A DNA stretch of 64,000 bases from Kovacikia minuta CCNUW1. Its GTDB lineage: Bacteria; Cyanobacteriota; Cyanobacteriia; Leptolyngbyales; Leptolyngbyaceae. The DNA is taken from assembly GCF_020091585.1 (NCBI RefSeq), contig NZ_CP083582.1, positions 1,612,001-1,676,000 of the forward strand, given 5' to 3'. The notes under the pieces were generated by a model. The model did not search any database and was not told the origin of the DNA. It saw only the letters and a list, made by a program, of their open reading frames with translations. Position numbers and translations under genes: made by a program. Shown one piece after another: positions 1 to 8,022 of the stretch; the first letter of the stretch is position 1, and every line of letters begins with the position of its first letter.

Positions 1-489
1 CAGGATGTAATTGGTGGTGCCGTTGATGATGCCTGTAACGGTATGAATGCGGTTAGAGCAGAGGGATTGTTTCAATGGTTCAATCACCGGAATGCCGCCA
101 CCAACAGCCGCTTCCAGCAACACATAAACCCCCGCTTTAGAGGCAGCGGTAAAGATCTCATCCCCGTAGCGGGCGATCGCAGCTTTGTTTGCGGTCACCA
201 CATGCTTCCCGTGGGCAATTGCCTGAAGCATCAGCGATCGGGCAGGCTCCAACCCACCAATTACCTCCACCACAATATCCACATTTGGATCGGTGACAAT
301 CGCTTCCAGGTCAGTGGTCAGTCGATCAGTTGGCAGTTCTACGGTACGGGCTTTGTCGAGCGATCGTACCCCCACCCGGTAAATCTCCAACTCCTGTAAT
401 AATGGATGGCGTTGCGCCGGGTTCAGCAAAATCTGCACCGTCCCAGTTCCCACCGTTCCCAGACCCAGCAACCCAATTTTGAACGCCAC
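1..489 (-). CDS. hom: Homoserine dehydrogenase, N-terminal 163 residues (cut by window edge)
   Basis: This enzyme reduces aspartate semialdehyde to homoserine with NAD(P)H, the branch point to threonine and methionine. The start is GTG at 489; the second to twelfth residues contain the Rossmann motif GLGTVGTG. Further family landmarks visible are VVEVIGG, HVVTANKA and the substrate-side segment EAAVGGGIP followed by INGTTNYI at the cut edge. No in-frame ATG lies upstream close by, and a GAGAGG stretch precedes the GTG. The reading frame is open to base 1, so the catalytic and ACT domains lie outside. The pathway partner thrB is also in this window (near 24.3 kb) but is not adjacent. Confidence 0.93.
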   Translation of the reverse strand, partial: MAFKIGLLGLGTVGTGTVQILLNPAQRHPLLQELEIYRVGVRSLDKARTVELPTDRLTTDLEAIVTDPNVDIVVEVIGGLEPARSLMLQAIAHGKHVVTANKAAIARYGDEIFTAASKAGVYVLLEAAVGGGIPVIEPLKQSLCSNRIHTVTGIINGTTNYIL

Positions 490-650
490 AGTTTCAACCC
501 TCTCAATAACAGTCAACCTCCAGACGTAGTTTCCATACTACCTGGAGGGAGGGTCGCAGCGTCAGATTGTGAGTTACCAGAGTTTTTACTCATTGATCAA
601 AGCCAAATGGAGCTTGAGTTTGTTTGGGCGATCGACCCCTAAACCCGCTT

Positions 651-905
651 CTACCAAATCCCAATATCAACTGTCTCGGTATTCTGGCTAAGAACGGCAA
701 ACTGCTCAGGATTCAGAGTAACATTTTCGTATTCAAAATTGCCAACCAACCGTTCATCAGGAATCGCCAGGTCAACGGCATAGCCTTCGGGCTGCTGGTA
801 GCATTCCACAACTGTTCCCAAAGTTCCTTTAGGGATAATCCGACTGCCAAAATCTACCCGAATATCTGTCAAAGTTGTGATCTGATCATAAATTTGGGCT
901 TTCAT
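651..905 (-). CDS. DUF4926-like small protein
   Basis: An 84-residue protein of unknown function. The central segment PKGTLGTVVECY followed by EGYAVDL resembles DUF4926, a small beta-rich domain. I start it at the ATG at 905 because a GGGGGAGC ribosome-binding sequence lies just upstream; an earlier ATG at 941 would overlap the preceding gene by 22 nt. It directly follows the DUF6883-like gene (stop at 920), so the two are probably co-transcribed. Such two-gene pairs in cyanobacteria look like toxin/immunity or toxin/antitoxin pairs, but nothing in the sequence proves that role. Confidence 0.7.
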   Translation of the reverse strand: MKAQIYDQITTLTDIRVDFGSRIIPKGTLGTVVECYQQPEGYAVDLAIPDERLVGNFEYENVTLNPEQFAVLSQNTETVDIGIW

Positions 906-919
906 TGCTCCCCCATCCA

Positions 920-1300
920 TCATCGATATACTGTAAGCCAATTCGTAATTAGCCTTGGTGTTTCTGCTCCATTATCAATCTGCCAGATGGTCAACAAGTT
1001 TCCTACTTTCCCGTTTGGTCCCTGAATGACAACTTGAACTTCAAATCTCAATCCGTAAATACTGGGTTGCCTTTGAAATGCAGACACTTCTGTAAGCTTT
1101 TGCCTCAGTTGGCTAATTACATTTCCTGCTGCAATCCTCCGATTGCCAATATCTCTCACATCATACCCAATTGCTTCAAACGCCATCCATTTCCCCTGAT
1201 TAGCAGGATTGTCCGGGTTCATGGAGTATTCCTCAAATTTTCGAGGATCAATTTCAGCATTTTGAGCGTTGGGTAGAGACTGACCAAAACTCCAACTCAC
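920..1300 (-). CDS. DUF6883-like protein
   Basis: A 126-residue soluble protein. The N-terminal segment LPNAQNAEIDPRKFEEYSMN followed by GKWMAFEAIGYD matches the pattern of DUF6883 domains, which occur as stand-alone proteins or at the C-terminus of secreted polymorphic toxins. Here it is stand-alone and is followed, 14 nt later, by the DUF4926-like gene. A role as a small toxin with the downstream protein as partner is inference. No catalytic residues are recognised. Confidence 0.65.
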   Translation of the reverse strand: MSWSFGQSLPNAQNAEIDPRKFEEYSMNPDNPANQGKWMAFEAIGYDVRDIGNRRIAAGNVISQLRQKLTEVSAFQRQPSIYGLRFEVQVVIQGPNGKVGNLLTIWQIDNGAETPRLITNWLTVYR

Positions 1301-1449
1301 AGAATTTCAATTAATCTCCCTATAGATTGAGGTTTTTCTCCAAAATAGCCTCTGCTAGCTTATGACAGCCATCTATTAACCTGGCAATCTTTGTTCATAC
1401 GTATTTTGAAAGTCCACCGTGATTGCGTAGTTAGCATTATGTTTCGATG

Positions 1450-3267
1450 CTAGGCGATCGTAGCCAGAGTGATATTCAATTTGTTTGTGATTGTTGCGAT
1501 CGTTTTCGCCTCCTCTGGCGTGACGACTCCATCTTGCTGCACGATTTTTTGGCATTGAGCCAGTAAGGGTACAGCAAAGTCACTGCTGATTTCGTTGAGT
1601 AGCGCTTCTAAAGAGGGCGGAGATTTTGCATTTGCTGCGATCACTTCTAGCGAAGCAGGGCTAAAGTTTAACGTTTGTACCTGTGGAAGAATTTGCTCCC
1701 AGGTTTTGCCCGGATGATTGGCTAGAACGACATAGACCAAAATTTGATCCATGATCACTTGTTGAGCGATCGCACCTTTCAAGAACTTTTCGCTTTCTGC
1801 TTGAGAAGCTTGGAAGGCAGATTGAGAGGTTGCAGGGTTCAGTTTTGCTTCATAGAACTGACAGGCTGCATATCCCAGAGCATAAAGCATGGCTGCATTA
1901 CTACTGGCACCAATCAGAGCCCCAGCAACAGGGATATTCCGCGCAAATCCTAAACCTGCCTTGAGGGCATAATTACCACCAAGGGCTAAGCCAAAAATTG
2001 CTAAAACTTCTCCTTTTCTAGCTGACTCATGGGGGTTCAGTCCATACACACAGGCAATTTGATAAACCATTTCTGCTTGTAATGCAGTAGTTGCTGCCAA
2101 ATCCACTGCAAGCATGGCAGTAGCAAACCCAGGCAGTAAACTGCTGGCAAATCCTGAACCTCCAACGTACAGAGCTTTTTCAACCATGACTCGATGGGCT
2201 ATTTCACCAGACTTTTCGTTGGGATATTTCCGCTGTAGATTTTTTACATGGGCTTCCGCTTGAACAACATCTACCTGGTCTACGATTTTGAGTAGCCAGT
2301 CTACTTTTAAGGCTTTTGTCAGATTTTGTAGCTGAGGGCTACTGCTAATCATGTCAAGTACATAGCCAGCCCCATCGGTTGATTGCAACACAGTATTACC
2401 AACGGCTCCAGCAGCTCCAGCGATCGCGCCACCAGCCTGTACAGTTGCGCCGCCAATAGCTCCGGCAGTTCCCGTGACTGTGCCAGCAACAGCACCACCC
2501 GCATAGGCGGCTGCACCCCCAACCGCTCCAGCGGCTCCTGCCACTGCCCCAAAAACGGAACCCCAGAAGGATGATTCTTGAGTTGGGGTTCTTTCGAGAT
2601 TGGATGCTTGAGAAGCTGTTTCAGCCACAAGTGGGGATGGTTCTACAGGAACCAGTGCAGTTGAGTTCGACTGTTTCTCCAGGTCAAAGTCTTGTTGCCA
2701 ATCTGGAAAATCATCCCCTGGTTCCCGTCCGCTGATTTTTACCTTGGTGCAGCCTTGAATTCCTAAGCTCCTTACTCTGTCGAGAATTAGAGGAACAACA
2801 ATTTGTTGATCTGGAACTCCGACTGCTTCCAGCATGACTCGTAAACAACCATCCTTCAGGCTCACTTTTACGGTCACACTTTGAGGGTTTAACCACTCAG
2901 CGATTAGCCTGCTGATCGCGTCGATATCTCCCTGCTTGGCAAGTTCTGTAAGGTCTGGTACTGTCTGCGCTGGAATTTCAAACTCCGTTTGCCAACTGGG
3001 GAAATCTTCCCCTACCTCCCGACCGAAAACCTTCACCTGTTTGACAGAAGTTGATTTTAGCCCCACAATCGCCTGACGGATCAATTCAACAGAGGCTTGC
3101 TGATCGGGTACCTGAACCGCCTCCAGCATGACTTTTAAGCAATCCGCTTTGAGGCTCACCTTGGCTGTGATGCCTTGAGGCTGAAAAGAATGGTTGATCA
3201 AACCTGCGATCGCGCTGGCATCACCTTGTTTTGCGAGTTCCAGAAAATTTGGCTGAGAAGCTGTCAT
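1450..3267 (-). CDS. Duplicated N-terminal domain, glycine-zipper, EcsC/TerB-like membrane protein
   Basis: A 605-residue protein with four visible parts. Residues about 7-97 and 104-195 are two copies of one domain: each begins with ELAKQGD, carries VSLK..CL.VMLEAV.VPDQQ and ends with G(R)E.G(E/D)DFP.WQ.(E/D)F. Residues about 235-300 are a glycine/alanine zipper (repeated GAVGGA, GAIAGAAGAVG) likely to insert in or lie on a membrane. Residues about 340-480 are a hydrophobic helical domain (GFASSLLPGFATA, NIPVAGALIGA) resembling EcsC or DUF697-type folds. The last 60 residues (VQQDGVVTPEEAKTIATI) resemble a TerB-like helical domain. Function unknown; a membrane-associated stress protein is a guess. 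Confidence 0.75.
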   Translation of the reverse strand: MTASQPNFLELAKQGDASAIAGLINHSFQPQGITAKVSLKADCLKVMLEAVQVPDQQASVELIRQAIVGLKSTSVKQVKVFGREVGEDFPSWQTEFEIPAQTVPDLTELAKQGDIDAISRLIAEWLNPQSVTVKVSLKDGCLRVMLEAVGVPDQQIVVPLILDRVRSLGIQGCTKVKISGREPGDDFPDWQQDFDLEKQSNSTALVPVEPSPLVAETASQASNLERTPTQESSFWGSVFGAVAGAAGAVGGAAAYAGGAVAGTVTGTAGAIGGATVQAGGAIAGAAGAVGNTVLQSTDGAGYVLDMISSSPQLQNLTKALKVDWLLKIVDQVDVVQAEAHVKNLQRKYPNEKSGEIAHRVMVEKALYVGGSGFASSLLPGFATAMLAVDLAATTALQAEMVYQIACVYGLNPHESARKGEVLAIFGLALGGNYALKAGLGFARNIPVAGALIGASSNAAMLYALGYAACQFYEAKLNPATSQSAFQASQAESEKFLKGAIAQQVIMDQILVYVVLANHPGKTWEQILPQVQTLNFSPASLEVIAANAKSPPSLEALLNEISSDFAVPLLAQCQKIVQQDGVVTPEEAKTIATITNKLNITLATIA

Positions 3268-3385
3268 GGGAGATTCCTGAAAGGAGAGAGTAAAAATAGT
3301 TTTCCTAAAGTTCCCTACAGCATTTGATGGATAACAGAAATAGAAAGTTTTGTAAAGGAAATCGAGTATCAGCGATGTGGATTGG

Positions 3386-3535
3386 CTATAGCAAAACCTG
3401 GAAGTTTTCCTGGGGGAAGTGGCGATCGTGCGTCAGAACTTCAGTTAACCTAAGATTTCGCATGACGACCATAGAAATACAATCCGTCAGACTGTATCCC
3501 TTATCCAACCGCTCTTCGTAAAGCTGCAAGTGAGA
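3386..3535 (-). pseudogene. C-terminal remnant of a PIN-domain (VapC-like) protein
   Basis: On the minus strand a 49-codon open stretch ends in TAG at 3386 and reads ...KGYSLTDCISMVVMRNLRLT followed by EVLTHDRHFPQENFQ. SLTDCIS and THDRHF are typical of the last third of PIN endonuclease domains, where the Asp residues help bind metal. An in-frame TGA lies just upstream, and no N-terminal part or antitoxin is visible. The remnant lies in a repeat-rich stretch next to the insertion sequence. Confidence 0.7.
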
Positions 3536-3570
3536 TCAGCCCCTCTCCTGTCGTGCGATCGCAACTCTCT

Positions 3571-3698
3571 CGTAGGTTGATTCTACGAAATTCAACATCG
3601 ACAAGATATCACAACAATGAGTAAGATCGCCCCTCACCCGTCGTGGTGATCGCCCCTCACCATCGGTTGAAATGAGTCCACGAAACCCAACACCGATA
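3571..3698. repeat. Degenerate palindromic repeats of the GGTTG...ACGAAA...CAAC type
   Basis: Two related imperfect palindromes (about 3571-3602 and 3662-3698) have the form GGTTGA...ACGAAA..CAACA(T/C)CGA. Between them a unit GATCGCCCCTCACC occurs twice. This resembles the dispersed GGTTGGGTTTCG-type palindromes of filamentous cyanobacteria. The IS element has inserted right after the second copy. Confidence 0.55.
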
Positions 3699-3705
3699 GG
3701 GATTG

Positions 3706-5083
3706 GTTAGTGTCACGAATTTTTCGCCATTAGACAGAGAAAAAAGATTCAGTGACAGTAGAGGAACTCCATCGAGAGGGGAGCTTCCCATGACCATAGC
3801 CCAACGAGAACAACAAATCCATCGAGTCAAAGCCGTCAGTTTTCAACCTGAACTGGATGAGGCGTTAGAACAGGCCCTCAGAGAGGCCGTCATCAGTGCC
3901 GTCAAAATCACCTTGGAGAGCGCACTGAAAGAGGAACTCAAGGCAGAACTAGCCAAAATGGGAGACGATCGACCTCGACGTTCCGGGTATTTTCAACGGA
4001 GACTCGATACCCAGTATGGCCAGGTGAAGGATTTGCGAGTTCCGAAATTACGAGAACGCAACCCAGAACGAGAGTGGCAGATTCTCCAACGTTACCAACG
4101 GGGCTTAGGCAACCTGCTCAACTGGTTGTGTTGTTTGTATGTGATGGGACTGTCGTTGAGAGATTTGCAAGAGGCGCTATATTTTCTCATAGGACATGTG
4201 CTTTCCCGCAGTGCTGTGAACCAAGTCACCCTCCAGATTCAGCAACACTTAGACACTCGTCGCTTAGCCCCGATTGGCAAAACCCCTGCGATATTAATCG
4301 TCGATGGGGTGTGGGTAGAGATTCAATATACCCGAGAAGCGTTTAAGCTAGACCGGGCAGGACATCTGCGACAAAGTCGGCAGGCCGAAGAACGGGTAAT
4401 TTTGGCAGTTCTAGCCGTCTGGGAGGATGGGTCTTATGAAATCCTGCATTATGAGATTGCCTCCGACGAAGGAGAAGCAGAGTGGGAGGCCTTGTTTGAG
4501 CATTTAATCGCCCGAGGACTGCAAGCCGATGCGGTGAAATTAGTGGTCAGTGATGGCAGTTTGGGATTGCCCAAGGCGTTGAAAAAGACCTTGCCCCAGG
4601 CCCAACAGCAACGCTGTATCACGCACAAAATCCGAGGGATTGAGCGCTATTTGAGTTATGAGGATTTGCCGAAAACCGATGAGCAGGAACAACCCCTGAA
4701 GCGGGAAGATGCCAAACGGCAGCGTCGATTTGAAATTGCCTCTGAGGCTTATCAAATCTACAATGCAGAGACTTTGGAGCAGGCAAGGCAACGGTTAGAG
4801 CAATTCATCACCAAATGGGAAACACAAGAACCCAAAGCCATCCAAGTCTTTCAACGCGATCTAGAGTTGACCCTGACTTTCTATCAATTTGCACCAAACC
4901 TGCATCGGCATATTCGCACCACTAATCATTTGGAGCGGCTATTTCGAGAATTTCGCACCAAGTCAGATGAAATTGGGGCATTCCCGCATGAAACGAGTTG
5001 CCTCACTGTCTTTTTCCTCGTGATTGAGCGTGATCATGCCAAACATGACCGTAAAACCGTGGCGAAAAATTCGTGACACTAAC
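3706..5083 (+). mobile_element. Complete IS256-type insertion sequence
   Basis: A 1378-bp element bounded by perfect 24-bp inverted repeats (3706-3729 and 5060-5083, outer end GTTAGTGTCACGAATTTTTC). The same 7-bp sequence GGGATTG lies immediately outside both ends (3699-3705 and 5084-5090) and is read as the target duplication. It carries one intact transposase gene. Perfect ends, a clean duplication and an open transposase frame suggest recent insertion. IS256-family elements usually make 8-9 bp duplications, so the observed 7 bp is slightly short. Confidence 0.9.
3790..5076 (+). CDS. IS256-family (mutator type) transposase
   Basis: A 428-residue DDE transposase. The catalytic acids are visible as ILIVDGVWVE, LVVSDGSLGL and the Glu in TNHLERLFREFR, the last being the family signature; QQRCITHKIRGIERY lies between the second Asp and the Glu, as expected. 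The start is placed at ATG 3790; the open frame extends back to 3703 but that part is encoded by the terminal inverted repeat. Stop TGA lies in the right inverted repeat. The length fits the family (about 400-430 residues) and no frame damage is seen, so the enzyme may be active. Confidence 0.92.
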   Translation: MTIAQREQQIHRVKAVSFQPELDEALEQALREAVISAVKITLESALKEELKAELAKMGDDRPRRSGYFQRRLDTQYGQVKDLRVPKLRERNPEREWQILQRYQRGLGNLLNWLCCLYVMGLSLRDLQEALYFLIGHVLSRSAVNQVTLQIQQHLDTRRLAPIGKTPAILIVDGVWVEIQYTREAFKLDRAGHLRQSRQAEERVILAVLAVWEDGSYEILHYEIASDEGEAEWEALFEHLIARGLQADAVKLVVSDGSLGLPKALKKTLPQAQQQRCITHKIRGIERYLSYEDLPKTDEQEQPLKREDAKRQRRFEIASEAYQIYNAETLEQARQRLEQFITKWETQEPKAIQVFQRDLELTLTFYQFAPNLHRHIRTTNHLERLFREFRTKSDEIGAFPHETSCLTVFFLVIERDHAKHDRKTVAKNS

Positions 5084-5142
5084 GGGATTGCAATATGAGG
5101 TGTTTGCCTCTCCTTTAGTGCGATCGCCCCTTGCTAAAGGCA

Positions 5143-5270
5143 GAGGGCAGAGGTAAAGAATTAAGAGATGAAGGGACTGTTTATCCTTATACTCTTTATC
5201 CTTCATCTTCCCTGCCACCTACCACCTACCACCTGCCACCTCACCCCCTTCTGCCTCCTGCCTTAACCCA
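5143..5270. repeat. Short tandem repeats between IS and caspase-like gene
   Basis: The 337-nt gap after the insertion sequence holds no gene. It contains STRR-type runs (GGCAGAGGGCAGAGG, TATCCTTATACTCTTTATCC, and CCACCTACCACCTACCACCT). More GGGGATGG/GGGGAGTGG units follow at about 5360-5405, just before the next start codon. Confidence 0.75.
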
Positions 5271-5420
5271 CTTAAATAGGAATCACTATAGCCGCGCCAT
5301 TGGAATTCCTGTGCCATTTACGGAATGATTCAGTATCCTTACATAGATCCACTGGATCAAGGGATGGGGGATGGAGGATGAGAGAGGAATGGGGTGATGG
5401 GGAGTGGAAGAAACTGATAG

Positions 5421-7937
5421 ATGTCCAGGGTAGCGTTATTAATTGGGGTGAGCAGGTACCCACCGGGTTTGAACCCGCTACCAAAGGTTCAAAAAGATGT
5501 GGAGGTTTTGAGGCGCGTCCTGAAACGGCCAGAGTTTAAGTGTAAGCCTGTGGTATGCCTGAGCGATCGTCCCCTAACCGAGATGCAGGAGGCGATCGAA
5601 ACATTCTTCAAACAGTGCCATCCGGATGATCAGGTGATTTTTCTCTGGGCTGGCTACGTGTTTCAGGAAGCGGATGCTAGGCTTTATTTTGCGGCTCCAG
5701 AAACAAAACCAGATGAGCAGGGGAACCTGATCAAAGCCTTGAGTATTCCAGCCAGCTTTGTGCAGGAAGCCATGAACCGCAGCCCTGCCCAACAGCAGAT
5801 GTTGGTTTTGGACTGCCAGTTTCGCCAAACCTTTGATCATCCCCCCGCAACTGAAGCACCCGTTGATTTGCAAACCCAGTTAGGGGGCGATCAACGGGTA
5901 ATTTTAACCGCTTCTGCCTGGACGCATCATTTTACGGAACCAGAAGATTTAAATACCTGGAGCTATAGCCGCTACCTGGCAGACGGCATTGAAACAGGGG
6001 CGGCAGACATGGATAGCAACGGCGTTCTTACGCCTGAAGATCTGCACAATTATGTCAAACGGAAGCTAAAGGTTGCGGCTCCGGCAACGGATGCCCAAAT
6101 CTATGGTAACGAGGAGATTGCCAGATCTCCTTTCCTGGAGGTTGCTGTTCAGGATGCAGCCGTCTGCTATCGCAAAATCCTGGAAGACCTTGTGCAGCAC
6201 CAGGAAGCAGGAGCGATCGTGTCAACCTTTCTGGCCCATCGTAATTTTTTGGATGATATCAAACATGGACTGGGATTGCCCCCCAGGGAAGCAGCAGCCA
6301 TAGAGTTGCAAACGCTTCAGCCCGTGCGAGACTATCAGCAGCGGCGTCAGTCCTATGAAGAGAAAGTTTCGGGAACCCTGCTGGGTCAAGCTGTATCTAA
6401 TCCTCAGAACCGTCTACATTTAAAGCAGATCCAAAAAACACTTGGATTGACGGATAGTGATACGGCTGCGATCGACGCTGCCCCTTACGTAGTCGAACAA
6501 AAGATGCAGCGAGAACAGTATCAAAAAAATCTGGCGTCCTATGAGCAAATTTTGCTGGCAGCGATGCGGCGTCAATTTCCGCTGGCAGAGGGCGATCGAC
6601 ATGTGCTTCAGCGGCTAGAGCATGCACTTCAGCTTAAAACAGAAGATGTGCAAGCGGTTCAGACCCGCCTAACGGCACAGATGCAACGGTTGGGAGATGC
6701 GCCCACATCGCTGCCAGTATCCCAGATGGAAACGGAACCTCCTGTTGAGTTAGACCCCAATTCAACCAACCTGTGGGCAACTCCCCCAATAGACTCACGG
6801 AGACCTGCCGCCCAACCCAACTCTCCCCCCCCTCAGGTTGAGCAATTCCCCAAGGTTGAGCAACCCTCAAGAGACGACACGGTCCCCCCCCACCTGGTGA
6901 AACCAGTATCGTTTAGTTCCCCAGAGTCCCAAACGACGCCGGAGATATCAAACCGTCTGCCCGACATCGCCCCCCGGCCAAATGCACCGCCGCAACCGGA
7001 GGTGCCATCCCCTGGTTCACCCGCGCCCCCTGCCATGAGTCCCCCCACGAAAGCATCTGCTACCAAAACATCTGCCAGGTCATACACTGCCCTGATTATT
7101 CCGGGAGTTTTGCTGGCAGCGATCGTGGGCACACTGGCAGCGATGTGGTCCTCAGCAAATTTTCCGAAACTATTGGGTGGCGGCTCTCAACCGCAGCCCA
7201 ACCCAACCAACGCCCAACCGCCTTTACAACAAGCAACTAGCTACACCAAACTTGGAATCACTGCCCAGGGAATTGGGGATGCGGACGCTGCAATCCGGTA
7301 TTACAACGAGGCGATCGACCTCTTAAGTGAAAACTGTAAACAGCCTACCGATTCAACCACGAACGCTACCGCTGCTGCTGCTAATAATTCCTCGGCTGAA
7401 TGTCGGTTATTGGCACGGGCATACAACAATCGCAGCTACTCTCATTTCTGGCAAAAAGATTTTAGCCGAGCACGCAGTGATGCGGAACAAGCGCTTGCCC
7501 TCGAACCCAGTTTAGGTGAAGCGCGGATTAACCTGGCAAATGCTCGCTTTAAGCAGGGCGATCGGGCAGGAGCCATCAACGATTACGATCAGGCGATTCA
7601 GGCTAACCTCTCTAATACCCTAAAAGCCGGTGCCTACAACAACCGGGGCAATGTCCATTTTGCTGAAAATCGCCTTCAGGCTGCCATTCAAGACTATAAC
7701 CAGGCGATTAAGCTCAATCAAGAGTATGCTGACGCCTTCTTTAATCGGGGGCTTGCCTCTTCTAGTAGCAACCCGACCAGTGCAATCAATGATTTTCAGA
7801 CGGCTGCCAGGCTTTACCAGGGGAAACAAGACTTTAAGCAAGCTGACGAAGCGACTCGAAAAGCGACCGAACTTCAACAGAAACCCTCAAACCAAACCCC
7901 GCTCCCACCGACAGACAATGCGACACCGAAGGGATGA
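5421..7937 (+). CDS. Pseudo-orthocaspase (C14-like) with transmembrane segment and TPRs
   Basis: An 838-residue protein. Residues 1-250 have the caspase-haemoglobinase fold pattern: VALLIGV at the N-terminus, VIFLWAGYV at 72-80 where active enzymes have the S-G-H-G catalytic histidine, and LVLDCQFRQ at 128-136 where active enzymes have D-(C/S)-C-H-S-G. Both catalytic positions are changed: His to Tyr79 and Cys to Gln133, so proteolysis is unlikely. A Pro-rich linker (about 440-550) leads to one membrane helix (555-577, ALIIPGVLLAAIVG), then TPR units (606-820). The domain order suggests a membrane-anchored scaffold or decoy. Inactive orthocaspases are known in cyanobacteria; this YQ pair is what the sequence shows. 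Confidence 0.85.
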   Translation: MSRVALLIGVSRYPPGLNPLPKVQKDVEVLRRVLKRPEFKCKPVVCLSDRPLTEMQEAIETFFKQCHPDDQVIFLWAGYVFQEADARLYFAAPETKPDEQGNLIKALSIPASFVQEAMNRSPAQQQMLVLDCQFRQTFDHPPATEAPVDLQTQLGGDQRVILTASAWTHHFTEPEDLNTWSYSRYLADGIETGAADMDSNGVLTPEDLHNYVKRKLKVAAPATDAQIYGNEEIARSPFLEVAVQDAAVCYRKILEDLVQHQEAGAIVSTFLAHRNFLDDIKHGLGLPPREAAAIELQTLQPVRDYQQRRQSYEEKVSGTLLGQAVSNPQNRLHLKQIQKTLGLTDSDTAAIDAAPYVVEQKMQREQYQKNLASYEQILLAAMRRQFPLAEGDRHVLQRLEHALQLKTEDVQAVQTRLTAQMQRLGDAPTSLPVSQMETEPPVELDPNSTNLWATPPIDSRRPAAQPNSPPPQVEQFPKVEQPSRDDTVPPHLVKPVSFSSPESQTTPEISNRLPDIAPRPNAPPQPEVPSPGSPAPPAMSPPTKASATKTSARSYTALIIPGVLLAAIVGTLAAMWSSANFPKLLGGGSQPQPNPTNAQPPLQQATSYTKLGITAQGIGDADAAIRYYNEAIDLLSENCKQPTDSTTNATAAAANNSSAECRLLARAYNNRSYSHFWQKDFSRARSDAEQALALEPSLGEARINLANARFKQGDRAGAINDYDQAIQANLSNTLKAGAYNNRGNVHFAENRLQAAIQDYNQAIKLNQEYADAFFNRGLASSSSNPTSAINDFQTAARLYQGKQDFKQADEATRKATELQQKPSNQTPLPPTDNATPKG

Positions 7938-8022
7938 AGAGGGGAGTTATAAATTATGAGTTATGAGTTATGAATTAGGAATTGATGCTGACCTCTGACT
8001 CCTAGCTCCTAACTCCTGAATC

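Noticed and set aside
3324-3521. 65-codon plus-strand frame
   Set aside because: The opposite strand carries a recognisable PIN-domain remnant here; the plus frame has no coding signal.
5460-5490. GGGTTTGAACCCGCTACC resembling a tRNA T-arm
   Set aside because: No acceptor or anticodon arms are present; the sequence encodes the conserved N-terminus of the caspase-like protein.
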